A stretch of DNA of 15,604 bases, taken from Streptomyces katrae. GTDB taxonomy: Bacteria; Actinomycetota; Actinomycetes; Streptomycetales; Streptomycetaceae. A program made the translations under genes and the position numbers. This document shows positions 1-10,301 of the stretch, piece by piece. Location: assembly GCF_000966975.1 (NCBI RefSeq), contig NZ_JZWV01000400.1:1-15604 (forward strand), given 5' to 3'. The first letter of the stretch is position 1. Each line of letters opens with the position of its first letter. Below the pieces are notes generated by a model. It searched no databases and had not been told where the DNA came from. It was given only the letters and a program-made list of their open reading frames with translations.

Positions 1-3245
<3,245 letters not shown>

Positions 3246-3275
3246 TCCTCCCGGTATCCGCCCGCTGACACACGG

Positions 3276-3310
3276 GGAGCCCCCAGCGCCGCCGAGGCGC
3301 CGGGGGCTCC
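3276..3310 (+). terminator. Hairpin terminator after serC
   Basis: Arms 3276-3290 and 3296-3310 pair over 15 positions with one A/C mismatch around a five-base loop (GCCGA). The arms include GGAGCCCCC and GGGGGCTCC. There is no U-tract, which is common for Streptomyces terminators. It begins 30 bp after the serC stop. The remainder of the gap to 3535 holds an 18-bp palindrome and the Shine-Dalgarno of the next gene; I see no confident promoter. Confidence 0.75.
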
Positions 3311-3443
3311 TCGCGTTCCACGGCCCGCCGGTGCCGGGACTTTCGTCCTGAAAATCGGGGCAAAGAGCATGCAAACGGATCACCCCTCACCGCCCTGCCG
3401 CCTGCGCGTTCACCGCCCGGGACCTTCGGCAGGGGGCTCCCCG

Positions 3444-3461
3444 GCGGCCGCGCGCGGCCGC
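3444..3461. repeat. Perfect 18-bp palindrome in the leader of the secreted-protein gene
   Basis: GCGGCCGCGCGCGGCCGC equals its own reverse complement and lies 75-92 bp upstream of the ATG at 3536. It consists of two GCGGCCGC octamers two bases apart. It could be a protein-binding site, an RNA hairpin in the 5' leader, or a chance product of GC-rich composition. Confidence 0.5.
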
Positions 3462-3522
3462 AACCGCACGGATGGAATGTCCCTCATGTCTGGTGTGCCG
3501 GAAAAACCCCGGCCGCCCGTTC

Positions 3523-3528
3523 AGGAGG
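3523..3528 (+). promoter_or_regulatory. Strong Shine-Dalgarno for the secreted protein
   Basis: AGGAGG lies seven bases before the ATG at 3536 and fixes that start. It contrasts with the leaderless-type starts of several neighbouring genes. Confidence 0.85.
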
Positions 3529-3535
3529 AGATCCC

Positions 3536-4291
3536 ATGCGCAAGGCCCGCACCGTCCGCACCCTCTCGTCCATAGCCCTCGCCTCGGCACTGGCCGTCGG
3601 CGGCGGCGCCGCGAGCACCGCCTTCGCCGCCGGCACCCCGTCCCCCTCCCCTTCCACGAGCACCCCCGCCGCCGGGGCGTCCGTGACGGTGCCCTCCTCG
3701 CCCGTGAAGCCCGGCGACGCCATCAGCGTCACCGTGACCGCCCCGGCCGGGTCGAAGAACCTGACGGTGTCCTCGGCCGCGCTCGGCGCCGTCAGGCTCG
3801 CCCCCGGCGGGAACGGCACCACCTGGACCGGCACCGCCACCGTCGCGGACGTCAAGGACGGCGGCTACGGCGTCGCCCTCACCGGCTCCGCCCCCGACGG
3901 CACCAAGCTCCAGGCCACCGCCCAGCTGACCGTCAAGGCCGGCTCCCCGAAGCCGAAGCCGACCCCCGCGCCCGCCACCCTCCAGCTGTCCACGGACTTC
4001 GGCCGGCCCGGCGACAAGGTCGTCATCACCGTCAAGAGCTCCGAGAAGGGGGCGTACGTGAAGTCCGCAGCCTTCGCGGGCGGCCGCGTCGACCTCAAGG
4101 GCGACGGCAAGGGCACCTTCACCGGCACCGCGACCGTCGCCAAGGACGCGAAGACCGGCTACTACGGCGTCGAGGCCTTCGCGGGCGGCAAGAGGTTCGA
4201 CACCGTGAAGTTCTCCGTCGAGGCCAAGGGCACCCCGGACGTGAAGCCCCTCAAGCCCCTGACCCCCGGCGAGTACAAGACGCCCAAGGGG
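3536..4291 (+). CDS. Secreted two-domain Ig-like surface protein, C-terminus lost at a frame break
   Basis: A classical signal peptide (MRKARTVRTL, hydrophobic core, cleavage likely after AFA at residue 31) is followed by a Pro/Ser/Thr segment and two related beta-rich modules. These span about residues 48-133 and 147-230 and are marked by WTGTATV (97-103) and FTGTATV (195-201), each followed by G-x-YGV. They are joined by a Lys/Pro linker (134-146). A Lys/Pro-rich stalk reaches residue 252. Beyond about 4291 the same frame stays open to a TGA at 4811-4813, but it becomes Pro/Arg/Ser low-complexity and third-position GC bias moves to the sortase frame. Protein-like coding therefore ends here. 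No sorting signal or membrane anchor is seen before the break. Placement before a sortase suggests an exported substrate or partner; its function is not known to me. Confidence 0.75.
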
Positions 4292-4896
4292 CGGGGGCCA
4301 CCACCCTGGCCACCGCCCTGGCCACCGTCCTGGCCACCGTCCTCGCCGCGGCCCTCGTCTCCGGCTGCGCCGCCGGTGACGGCGCCCACCAGAGCGAGAA
4401 CCCCTCCGCCAACGTCTCCGCCGTCTCCGCCCTCCCGCCGTCCGTCCCCGACCACGTCACCGTCCCCTCCCTGCACATCGACGCCCCCCTCGACGCCGTC
4501 GGCCTCGACCCCCGGGGCGTCATGCGCGAACCCGACTTCGCCGAACCCCAGAACGCCGCCTGGTACCAGGACGGCCCCACCCCCGGCGAACCGGGCGCCG
4601 CCGCGATCGTCGGCCACATGGACACCCCCCAGGCCCCTCAGGCGGTCTTCTTCCACCTCAAGGACCTCGCCAAGGGCGGGGAGATCGACGTCCACCGCAC
4701 CGACGGCACCACCGCCGTCTTCACCGTCGACGCCGTCGACACCTTCAAGAAGGACGACTTCCCCACCTCGAAGGTCTACGGCGACACCGGCGGCAGGGCC
4801 GAACTCCGCCTGATCACCTGCGGCGGCGACCTCACCGCCGACCGCCACTGGGACTCCAACGTCGTCGTGTTCGCCCACCTCACGGGCAAGGCGTAG
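4291..4896 (+). CDS. Class F sortase with lipoprotein-type signal, start codon not identifiable
   Basis: From about 4291 a different frame (codons GCG GGG GCC ACC) encodes a hydrophobic segment ending in lipobox LVSGC (Cys codon 4366-4368). A Ser/Asn-rich spacer and a sortase catalytic domain follow. Catalytic residues are His in VGHMD (4615-4617), Cys in LITCGGD (4819-4821) and Arg eight residues after that Cys (4843-4845). Sortases cleave a C-terminal sorting motif and join the protein to an acceptor outside the membrane. No ATG, GTG or TTG lies in frame near the signal; the only near candidate is CTG 4306. The frame is open upstream to an ATG at 3472, but that stretch overlaps the secreted protein and is Arg-rich shadow. 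A missing base, a deletion that removed the real start, or frameshifting could explain this. It may be non-functional. Confidence 0.75.
   Translation, partial: AGATTLATALATVLATVLAAALVSGCAAGDGAHQSENPSANVSAVSALPPSVPDHVTVPSLHIDAPLDAVGLDPRGVMREPDFAEPQNAAWYQDGPTPGEPGAAAIVGHMDTPQAPQAVFFHLKDLAKGGEIDVHRTDGTTAVFTVDAVDTFKKDDFPTSKVYGDTGGRAELRLITCGGDLTADRHWDSNVVVFAHLTGKA
4306..4341 (+). repeat. 12-bp tandem repeat in the sortase signal sequence
   Basis: Three consecutive units, CTGGCCACCGCC and two of CTGGCCACCGTC, encode Leu-Ala-Thr-Ala then Leu-Ala-Thr-Val twice. They build the hydrophobic core of the signal segment. The block begins nine bases after the G-rich runs (4288-4291 and 4293-4297) where the reading frame breaks. 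Confidence 0.8.
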
Positions 4897-4925
4897 TCGT
4901 CCACGCGATACCTTCACAGCAGGAC

Positions 4926-4952
4926 GTGGAGGCAGCACAGCGTGGAGGCAGC
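4926..4952 (+). promoter_or_regulatory. Duplicated Shine-Dalgarno leader of the sacsin-like gene
   Basis: GTGGAGGCAGC occurs perfectly at 4926-4936 and 4942-4952 (16-bp period). Each copy carries GGAGG. The second GGAGG (4944-4948) lies seven bases before GTG 4956 and decides that start over the upstream in-frame GTG at 4926. A possible -10, TACCTT, lies at 4909-4914. Confidence 0.7.
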
Positions 4953-4955
4953 GGC

Positions 4956-7900
4956 GTGAACGTGCGAGTGACGGCGGCCCCGAGCGGCATGGACCCCTTC
5001 AGCACCGCCCGGCTTCGGCGCGCGGTGCTGGACGCGTGGGCCGCCGGACCCGCCCGGTTCCGTGAGGACGCCAACGCCGAGGAGGACCTGGCCCTCGGCG
5101 GCTACCGCGACCGGCTCGCGGTCGAGCTGGCGCAGAACGCCTCCGACGCGGCCGCCCGCGGCCGCGTCCCCGGCCGGCTGCGGCTCACCCTGCACCCCGC
5201 CGTCCCCGGCGAAGGCGGCCACGGCGTGCTGGCCGTCGCCAACACCGGTGCCCCGCTGGACGCGACGGGCGTCGAGTCGCTGAGCACCCTGCGCGCCTCC
5301 GCCAAGCGCGAGGGCGCCTCCTCCGCCGACACGGTCGGCCGGTTCGGCGTCGGCTTCGCCGCCGTCCTGGCCGTCTCCGACGAGCCCGCCGTCCTCGGCC
5401 GGCACGGCGGCGTGCGCTGGTCCCTCGCCGAGGCCCGCGAAATGGCCCGCGAGGCCGCCCACTTCAGCCCCGGCCTCGGCGACGAACTGCGCCGCCGCGA
5501 CGGCCACGTCCCGCTGCTGCGCCTGCCGCTGCCCGCCGAGGGCAGCGCCCCCGACGGCTACGACACCGTGGTCGTCCTCCCGCTGCGCGACGCCGCCGCG
5601 GCCGACCTCGCCGAACGCCTGCTGCACGGAGTCGACGACGCCCTCCTCCTCACCCTCCCCGGGCTGACCGAGGTCGTCGTCGACACCCCCGCGGCCGGCA
5701 CCCGCACCCTCTACCGGCACACCGACGGCCCCTACACCGTCATCGAGGACTCCGCCTCCGGCACCCACCGCTGGCGCACCGCCCGCGCCAGCGGCCCCAT
5801 CGCCCGCGAACTCCTCGCCGACCGGCCCGTGGAGGAGCGGCTGCGGCCCACCTGGAGCGTCACCTGGGCCGTCCCCGTCGACCCCGAAGGCGCACCCGAA
5901 CGCCCCCGCACCGCGCCCGTCGTCCACGCCCCCACCCCCACCGACGAGCCCCTCGGCATCCCGGCCCTGCTCATCGCCTCCCTGCCGATGGACACCTCCC
6001 GCCGCCACCACGCGCCCGGCCCGCTGGCCGACTTCCTCGTGGAACGCGCCGCCGACGCCTACGCCGAACTCCTCGCCGCCTGGGACCCGGTGACCCCCGC
6101 CCTGGTGGACCTCGTTCCCGGCCCCCTCGGCAAGGGCGAACTCGACGGGGCCCTGCGCGCCGCCGTCCTGCGGCGGCTGCCCCGTACGGGCTTCCTCGCC
6201 CCGGCCGCCCCGTCCGAGGAACTCTCCCGGCTGCGCCCCTTCGAGGCCGAAGTCGTCGAGGGCGCCGGCGCCGACACCGTACGGGTCCTCGCGGAGGTCC
6301 TCCCGACGCTGCTGCCCGCCGGACTGGAGCGGCGGCCCGAGCTGCGCACCCTGGGCGTGGGCCGGCTCCCCCTCGGGGAGGCCATCGAGCGGATCGCCGG
6401 CATCGAGCGCACCCCCCAGTGGTGGCACGACCTCTACGACACCCTCGCCGGGGTCGACCCCGACCGGCTGTCGGGCCTGCCCGTACCGCTCGCCGACGGC
6501 CGTACCGCGATCGGCCCGCGCCACATCCTGCTGCCCGGCGCGGACACCCCCGCGGACCTGGCCCGGCTGGGCCTCAAGGTGGCCCACCCGGACGCCGCGC
6601 ACCCGCTGCTGGAGAAGCTGGGCGCCCTGCCCGCCACCGCCCGCGCCGTCCTGACGACCCCGCAGATCCGGGCCGCGGTGGCCGGCTCGCTGGACGCGGG
6701 CGAGGTCTGGGACGAGGACTCCGACGCCCCCGACGCCGACGAGCTCGCCGAGATCGTCCTGACCCTGGTCCGCGACGCCGGCCTGGCCCCCGGCGACGAA
6801 CCCTGGCTGGGCGCGCTGGCCCTGCCCGACGAGGACGGCGAACCGACCCCGGCCGGGGAGCTCCTCCTCGCCGGCAGCCCGCTCGCCTCCGTCGTCCGCG
6901 AGGACGAGATCCCGTACCTGGACCCGGAGCTCGCCGCCCGCTGGGACGCCGGCACTCTGGCCGCCTGCGGGGTGCTGACCACCTTCCAGCTGGTCCGCGC
7001 CACCGACGTCGTCCTCGACCCCGACGAGCTGGAGCCCCGCGAGGGCGACTACGCCGAACCGGACGACGCCGGACTCCTCGACGCGGTCGACGTGTGGTGC
7101 GAGGACCTCCTCGACCAGCTCCCCGACAGCCCCGTGCCGCCCGTCGCCACCGAGCTGATCGCCGTACGCGACCTGGACCTCGTCGACGACGACCGCTGGC
7201 CCCAGGCCCTGGCGATGCTCGCGCAGCCCCCGCTGCGCGACGCCCTCACCCAGCCGGTGCGGGTCCTGCTCCCGGACGGCACCACCCGGTCGGTGCGCCC
7301 GTACACCGCCTGGTGGCTGCGCGACCACCCGGTGCTCGACGGCCGCCGCCCGGCGGGCCTGCGCGCGGCGGGCGGGGACCCGCTGCTGGCGGGCCTCTAC
7401 ACCCCGGCGGACGCGACGGGCTTCGAGGACGAACAGGTGCTGCGCGCCCTGGGCGTACGCACCTCGGTGCGCGCCCTGCTGGAGGAGCCGGGCGGGGCCG
7501 CCGAACTGCTGGGCCGCCTCGCGGACCCGGACCGCGAGGTGTCGGGCCGGCAGCTGCACGGGCTGTACGGGGCGCTGGCCGACCTGGACCCGGAGCAGGT
7601 GACGCTCCCGGACGAGCTGCGGGCGGTGGTGGACGGCGAGGTGGTCGTCGTGGACGCGGCGGACGCCGTCGTGGCCGACGCCCCCGACCTGCTCCCCCTG
7701 ACGGCGGGCCTGCCGCTGCTGCCCGTCTCGCCGTCCCGGGCGGCGGACCTGGCGGAGCTGTTCCAGGTGCGGCGGCTGTCGGAGACGGTCCCGGCGGAGG
7801 TGACCACGCCGGGCGAGGAGCACGAGGTCCCCGAGTCGGTACGGGTGCTGCTGGGCCCCTCGACCCCGGAGACGTACGTGGAGCACGAGGAGCTGGTCGC

Positions 7901-8084
7901 GGGCGGCACGGAGCTGGACTGGCGCCTGACCCCGGACGGCGTCCTGCACGCGGCGACCCTGGAGGGCGTGGCGGCGGGCCTGGCCTGGGCGGCGTCCCAG
8001 TGGCCCCGCCGCTTCGAGGTCGCGGCCCTGCTGGAGGATCCGTCCCGCACGGCTGAACTCGCGCGGGACAGGTGGTTCGACTAG
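4956..8084 (+). CDS. Sacsin/Hsp90-like GHKL ATPase domain protein
   Basis: This 1042-residue protein carries an N-terminal Hsp90-type (sacsin N-terminal-like) nucleotide-binding domain. The N-box is ELAQNASDA (E57, N61, D64). The glycine box is ANTGAP (N96-T97-G98), and GRFGVGF (128-134) is the lid/G2 motif. Asn replaces the usual Asp of the DxGxG motif that contacts adenine in GHKL proteins. The remaining roughly 800 residues are Leu-, Asp- and Pro-rich, without a signal peptide or membrane segment, so it is probably cytoplasmic. Similar proteins in Streptomyces are often labelled molecular chaperone Hsp90, but the middle and C-terminal parts do not read as HtpG. A chaperone-like role is inferred and the client is unknown. 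GTG 4956 is chosen from its Shine-Dalgarno. Its stop shares CTAG with the convergent toxin gene. Confidence 0.85.
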   Translation: MNVRVTAAPSGMDPFSTARLRRAVLDAWAAGPARFREDANAEEDLALGGYRDRLAVELAQNASDAAARGRVPGRLRLTLHPAVPGEGGHGVLAVANTGAPLDATGVESLSTLRASAKREGASSADTVGRFGVGFAAVLAVSDEPAVLGRHGGVRWSLAEAREMAREAAHFSPGLGDELRRRDGHVPLLRLPLPAEGSAPDGYDTVVVLPLRDAAAADLAERLLHGVDDALLLTLPGLTEVVVDTPAAGTRTLYRHTDGPYTVIEDSASGTHRWRTARASGPIARELLADRPVEERLRPTWSVTWAVPVDPEGAPERPRTAPVVHAPTPTDEPLGIPALLIASLPMDTSRRHHAPGPLADFLVERAADAYAELLAAWDPVTPALVDLVPGPLGKGELDGALRAAVLRRLPRTGFLAPAAPSEELSRLRPFEAEVVEGAGADTVRVLAEVLPTLLPAGLERRPELRTLGVGRLPLGEAIERIAGIERTPQWWHDLYDTLAGVDPDRLSGLPVPLADGRTAIGPRHILLPGADTPADLARLGLKVAHPDAAHPLLEKLGALPATARAVLTTPQIRAAVAGSLDAGEVWDEDSDAPDADELAEIVLTLVRDAGLAPGDEPWLGALALPDEDGEPTPAGELLLAGSPLASVVREDEIPYLDPELAARWDAGTLAACGVLTTFQLVRATDVVLDPDELEPREGDYAEPDDAGLLDAVDVWCEDLLDQLPDSPVPPVATELIAVRDLDLVDDDRWPQALAMLAQPPLRDALTQPVRVLLPDGTTRSVRPYTAWWLRDHPVLDGRRPAGLRAAGGDPLLAGLYTPADATGFEDEQVLRALGVRTSVRALLEEPGGAAELLGRLADPDREVSGRQLHGLYGALADLDPEQVTLPDELRAVVDGEVVVVDAADAVVADAPDLLPLTAGLPLLPVSPSRAADLAELFQVRRLSETVPAEVTTPGEEHEVPESVRVLLGPSTPETYVEHEELVAGGTELDWRLTPDGVLHAATLEGVAAGLAWAASQWPRRFEVAALLEDPSRTAELARDRWFD

Positions 8085-8527
8085 ACGGGTTCGATGCGGA
8101 TGCGGTGATCTCCCAGCAGGCGCTTCATGTCGTCCAGGTCCGAGGTGAGGACATTGACGAGGTGGCCCTGCCGCGACGCGACGACGGCGATCGACGCGAG
8201 TACGGCGTCGATCGCGTACTTGTGGCCGTGCAGGCCCGCTTCCTTCAGGAGGGAGCGGGCCGTCTTGATGATCTCGTCATCGGTGTGAACGATGTCCACG
8301 CTCGACAGGAACCATTTCCAGGTCTCCTGCCGGACGCCGGCCCGGGGGTCCCAGGCTTCCAGCGTCGTGAGCGACGACGTGACCACTCGCATCTCGCGGT
8401 TGGGCGCCCGCCGGATCATGCCCCGAACCTCGCGGTCACCCCGCGCGGCCTTGGAAAGCGCTTCCGAGTCGAGCACCATGGTCCGCGGCTTGAGGAGCGG
8501 TCCCGACGGTGCGGTACGCGGCGTCAT
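8081..8527 (-). CDS. PIN-domain ribonuclease, VapC-like toxin
   Basis: The 148-residue protein has the PIN-domain acidic set: D20 in VLDSEAL, E57 in TTLEAW, D107 in YAIDAVLA and D130 in LTSDLDD. These would bind Mg/Mn for RNA cleavage. PIN toxins of type II systems usually cleave tRNA or rRNA and are neutralised by a cognate antitoxin. Its ATG overlaps the stop of the upstream ribbon-helix-helix gene in ATGA (8524-8527), indicating translational coupling. Its stop shares the palindromic CTAG (8081-8084) with the convergent sacsin-like gene. Length is slightly above the usual 125-140 because of about 15 extra N-terminal residues; M17 is an alternative start. The RNA target cannot be predicted. 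Confidence 0.85.
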   Translation of the reverse strand: MTPRTAPSGPLLKPRTMVLDSEALSKAARGDREVRGMIRRAPNREMRVVTSSLTTLEAWDPRAGVRQETWKWFLSSVDIVHTDDEIIKTARSLLKEAGLHGHKYAIDAVLASIAVVASRQGHLVNVLTSDLDDMKRLLGDHRIRIEPV

Positions 8528-8814
8528 GCGGCTGCCTTCCCCGCGAGCGGATCCACCTCCTCCGCCTCTTCCTGTCTGCCTTCGTGCCAGGCGTCCATGG
8601 CGTCGAGACGGGCGTCCGCAGCACGGAGCTCCTCATCGGTGAGCGGTCCGTACTCCTCGTCCAGGAGATCCGACAGCTTGCGCAGCTTGTCCATAGCCAC
8701 CCTGTGCTCCACGGCCGCGGTGACGTACGCGGAGACTCCGCGATCGTCCACGGTCGCCTTGATGTACTCCAGCACCTCGTCGGGCAAGGTGATGGTGACC
8801 TTCTTGGTTGCCAT
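8524..8814 (-). CDS. Ribbon-helix-helix antitoxin of the PIN toxin
   Basis: The 96-residue protein starts MATKKVTITLPDEVLEYIK: a short beta strand then helices across residues 4-42, the CopG/Arc-type ribbon-helix-helix DNA-binding fold. The C-terminal half (about 45-96) is acidic, with many Glu and Asp, fitting an unfolded tail that wraps the toxin. ATG 8814 is chosen over an in-frame ATG at 8853 because the fold starts there and a -10-like CATACT ends six bases upstream. The stop overlaps the toxin ATG. Such antitoxins normally repress their own operon, so the promoter at 8815-8850 is the expected operator. The pair looks less GC-rich than its flanks, hinting at horizontal acquisition. Confidence 0.85.
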   Translation of the reverse strand: MATKKVTITLPDEVLEYIKATVDDRGVSAYVTAAVEHRVAMDKLRKLSDLLDEEYGPLTDEELRAADARLDAMDAWHEGRQEEAEEVDPLAGKAAA

Positions 8815-8826
8815 AAAGCGAGTATG
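8815..8826 (-). promoter_or_regulatory. Toxin-antitoxin -10 element, probable leaderless start
   Basis: On the minus strand CATACT (8826-8821) is followed by six bases (CGCTTT) and ATG 8814. There is no Shine-Dalgarno. A TGATGACGA stretch about 17-19 bp further upstream could serve as -35. Confidence 0.45.
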
Positions 8827-8871
8827 CCCAGCCCCCACAGCCGTCGTCATCACCCGGAAGGGTGCACCGTC

Positions 8872-8900
8872 CGCCGGCCGGGCGCCCCGCCCGGCCGGCG
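8872..8900 (-). terminator. Perfect hairpin terminator after the MFS gene
   Basis: Arms CGCCGGCCGGGC (8872-8883) and GCCCGGCCGGCG (8889-8900) pair perfectly over 12 bp around a five-base loop. It lies 17 bp downstream of the MFS stop and upstream of the antitoxin promoter, insulating the toxin-antitoxin pair from the marR-MFS operon on the same strand. Confidence 0.75.
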
Positions 8901-8917
8901 TGGGGAGCAGCGGCCGG

Positions 8918-10276
8918 CTACGCCGCCGGGGCCAGCTCGCGCCGCGGGGTCGCCGGGACGAACCTGAGCCCGTGGCGGCCGACGCGCAGGCGCAGGTTGC
9001 CGACGCGGCGCAGGATCAGGCCGACGGCCACCGCGGCCGCCAGGGAGACCAGTCCGCCCGCGGCCATGCCGAGCCTGGCCCCGTAGGTGTCGGTGATCCA
9101 GCCGACCAGCGGGGCGCCGACGGGAGTGCCGCCGGTGAAGACCATCATGTAGAGGGCCATCACCCGGCCCCGCATCTCGGGGTCGGTGGCCATCTGGACG
9201 CTGGAGTTCGCCACGACGTTCACCGTCAGCCCGAACATCCCGACCGGCACCAGCAGCGCCGCGAACAGCCACAGGCCGGGGGCGAAGGCCGTCACCAGCA
9301 GCAGGACGGAGAACAGCACCGCCGCCGTCACCAGCAGCCGCAGCCGGGTGTTGCCGCGGCGGGCGGCGAGCAGGGCGCCCGCGAGGGAGCCGGCCGCGAT
9401 CAGGGTGTTGAACACCCCGTACGTGCCCGCGTCCCCGTGGAACACGTCGTCGACGAAGGCCGACAGCCAGATCGGGAAGTTGAAGCCGAAGGTGCCGATG
9501 AAGCCGACCAGGACGATCGGCCAGACCAGCTCGGGCCGGCCGGCGACGTAGCGCAGGCCCTCCCGCAGCTGCCCCTTGGCACGCGGCTGCGGCTCGACCC
9601 GGTACAGCTCACGGGTGCGCATCATCAGCAGCGCGGCGATCGGCGCCGCGAACGACAGCCCGTTCAGCAGGAAGGCCCAGCCGGAGCCGACGGCGGTGAT
9701 CAGCACACCGGCGATCGCCGGGCCGACCAGCCGCGCGGACTGGAAGTTCGCGGAGTTCAGGCTGACCGCGTTGGCGACCTGCGCGGGGCCGACCATCTCG
9801 GAGACGAAGGTCTGCCGGGCCGGGTTGTCCACGACGGTGACCAGGCCGAGCAGGAACGCGGCGAGGTACACGTGCCACACCTGGACGTTCCCGGCCAGGG
9901 TGAGGGCGGCCAGCGCGATGCCGGTCAGGCCCATCGCGGTCTGGGTGGCGATCAGCAGCGGCCGCTTGGGCAGCCGGTCCGCGAGTACGCCTCCGTAGAG
10001 GCCGAACAGCAGCATCGGCAGGAACTGCAGGGCGATGGTCACGCCGACGGCGGACGCGGAGCCGGTCAGGGAGAGGACCAGCCAGTCCTGCGCGATGCGC
10101 TGCATCCAGGTGCCCGTGTTCGAGACGACCTGGCCTGCGGCGAAGAGCCGGTAGTTCCGGATCTTCAGCGAGCTGAACATCGAGTTCGAGCGGGTGCCCG
10201 GTCCTCTGTTCGCGCTCGGGGTCTGGGGGGTGGGTATGTGGCCGGGTGCGGAGTTCCCTCCGGTTCCCGTACTCAA
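8918..10276 (-). CDS. MFS efflux transporter (EntS/MFS_3-like), marR operon
   Basis: The 452-residue polytopic protein has about 12 hydrophobic segments. Residues 95-105 carry the MFS motif A (GGVLADRLPKR) after the second helix. The stretch MQRIAQDWLVLSLTGS in helix 1, and NSSVQMATDPEMRGRVMALY in the second half, are typical of the enterobactin-exporter-like (MFS_3) branch of proton-driven drug and metabolite exporters. The first 32 residues are a Pro/Gly/Ser-rich cytoplasmic tail. Start TTG 10276 is supported by AGGAGG (10291-10286) nine bases upstream; M33 is the next candidate. It begins 25 bp after the marR stop, so the two are co-transcribed and MarR probably controls export. The substrate is unknown. 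Confidence 0.9.
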   Translation of the reverse strand: MSTGTGGNSAPGHIPTPQTPSANRGPGTRSNSMFSSLKIRNYRLFAAGQVVSNTGTWMQRIAQDWLVLSLTGSASAVGVTIALQFLPMLLFGLYGGVLADRLPKRPLLIATQTAMGLTGIALAALTLAGNVQVWHVYLAAFLLGLVTVVDNPARQTFVSEMVGPAQVANAVSLNSANFQSARLVGPAIAGVLITAVGSGWAFLLNGLSFAAPIAALLMMRTRELYRVEPQPRAKGQLREGLRYVAGRPELVWPIVLVGFIGTFGFNFPIWLSAFVDDVFHGDAGTYGVFNTLIAAGSLAGALLAARRGNTRLRLLVTAAVLFSVLLLVTAFAPGLWLFAALLVPVGMFGLTVNVVANSSVQMATDPEMRGRVMALYMMVFTGGTPVGAPLVGWITDTYGARLGMAAGGLVSLAAAVAVGLILRRVGNLRLRVGRHGLRFVPATPRRELAPAA

Positions 10277-10301
10277 AAGCGTTCGCCTCCTGGCGTCGTT
10301 C

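Noticed and set aside
3472..4290. Upstream extension of the sortase frame from ATG 3472
   Set aside because: The product is Arg/His-rich and lies in another frame over the secreted protein, which has a signal peptide and Shine-Dalgarno.
4286..4300. Programmed -1 ribosomal frameshift site
   Set aside because: GGG codons on G runs could slip, but there is no classical heptamer or visible pseudoknot. Kept only as one explanation of the frame break.
4914..7949. Very long minus-strand open frame antisense to the sacsin-like gene
   Set aside because: It is a GC-bias shadow: the product is low-complexity Gly/Val/Gln/Arg, while the plus strand has recognisable GHKL motifs and a Shine-Dalgarno.
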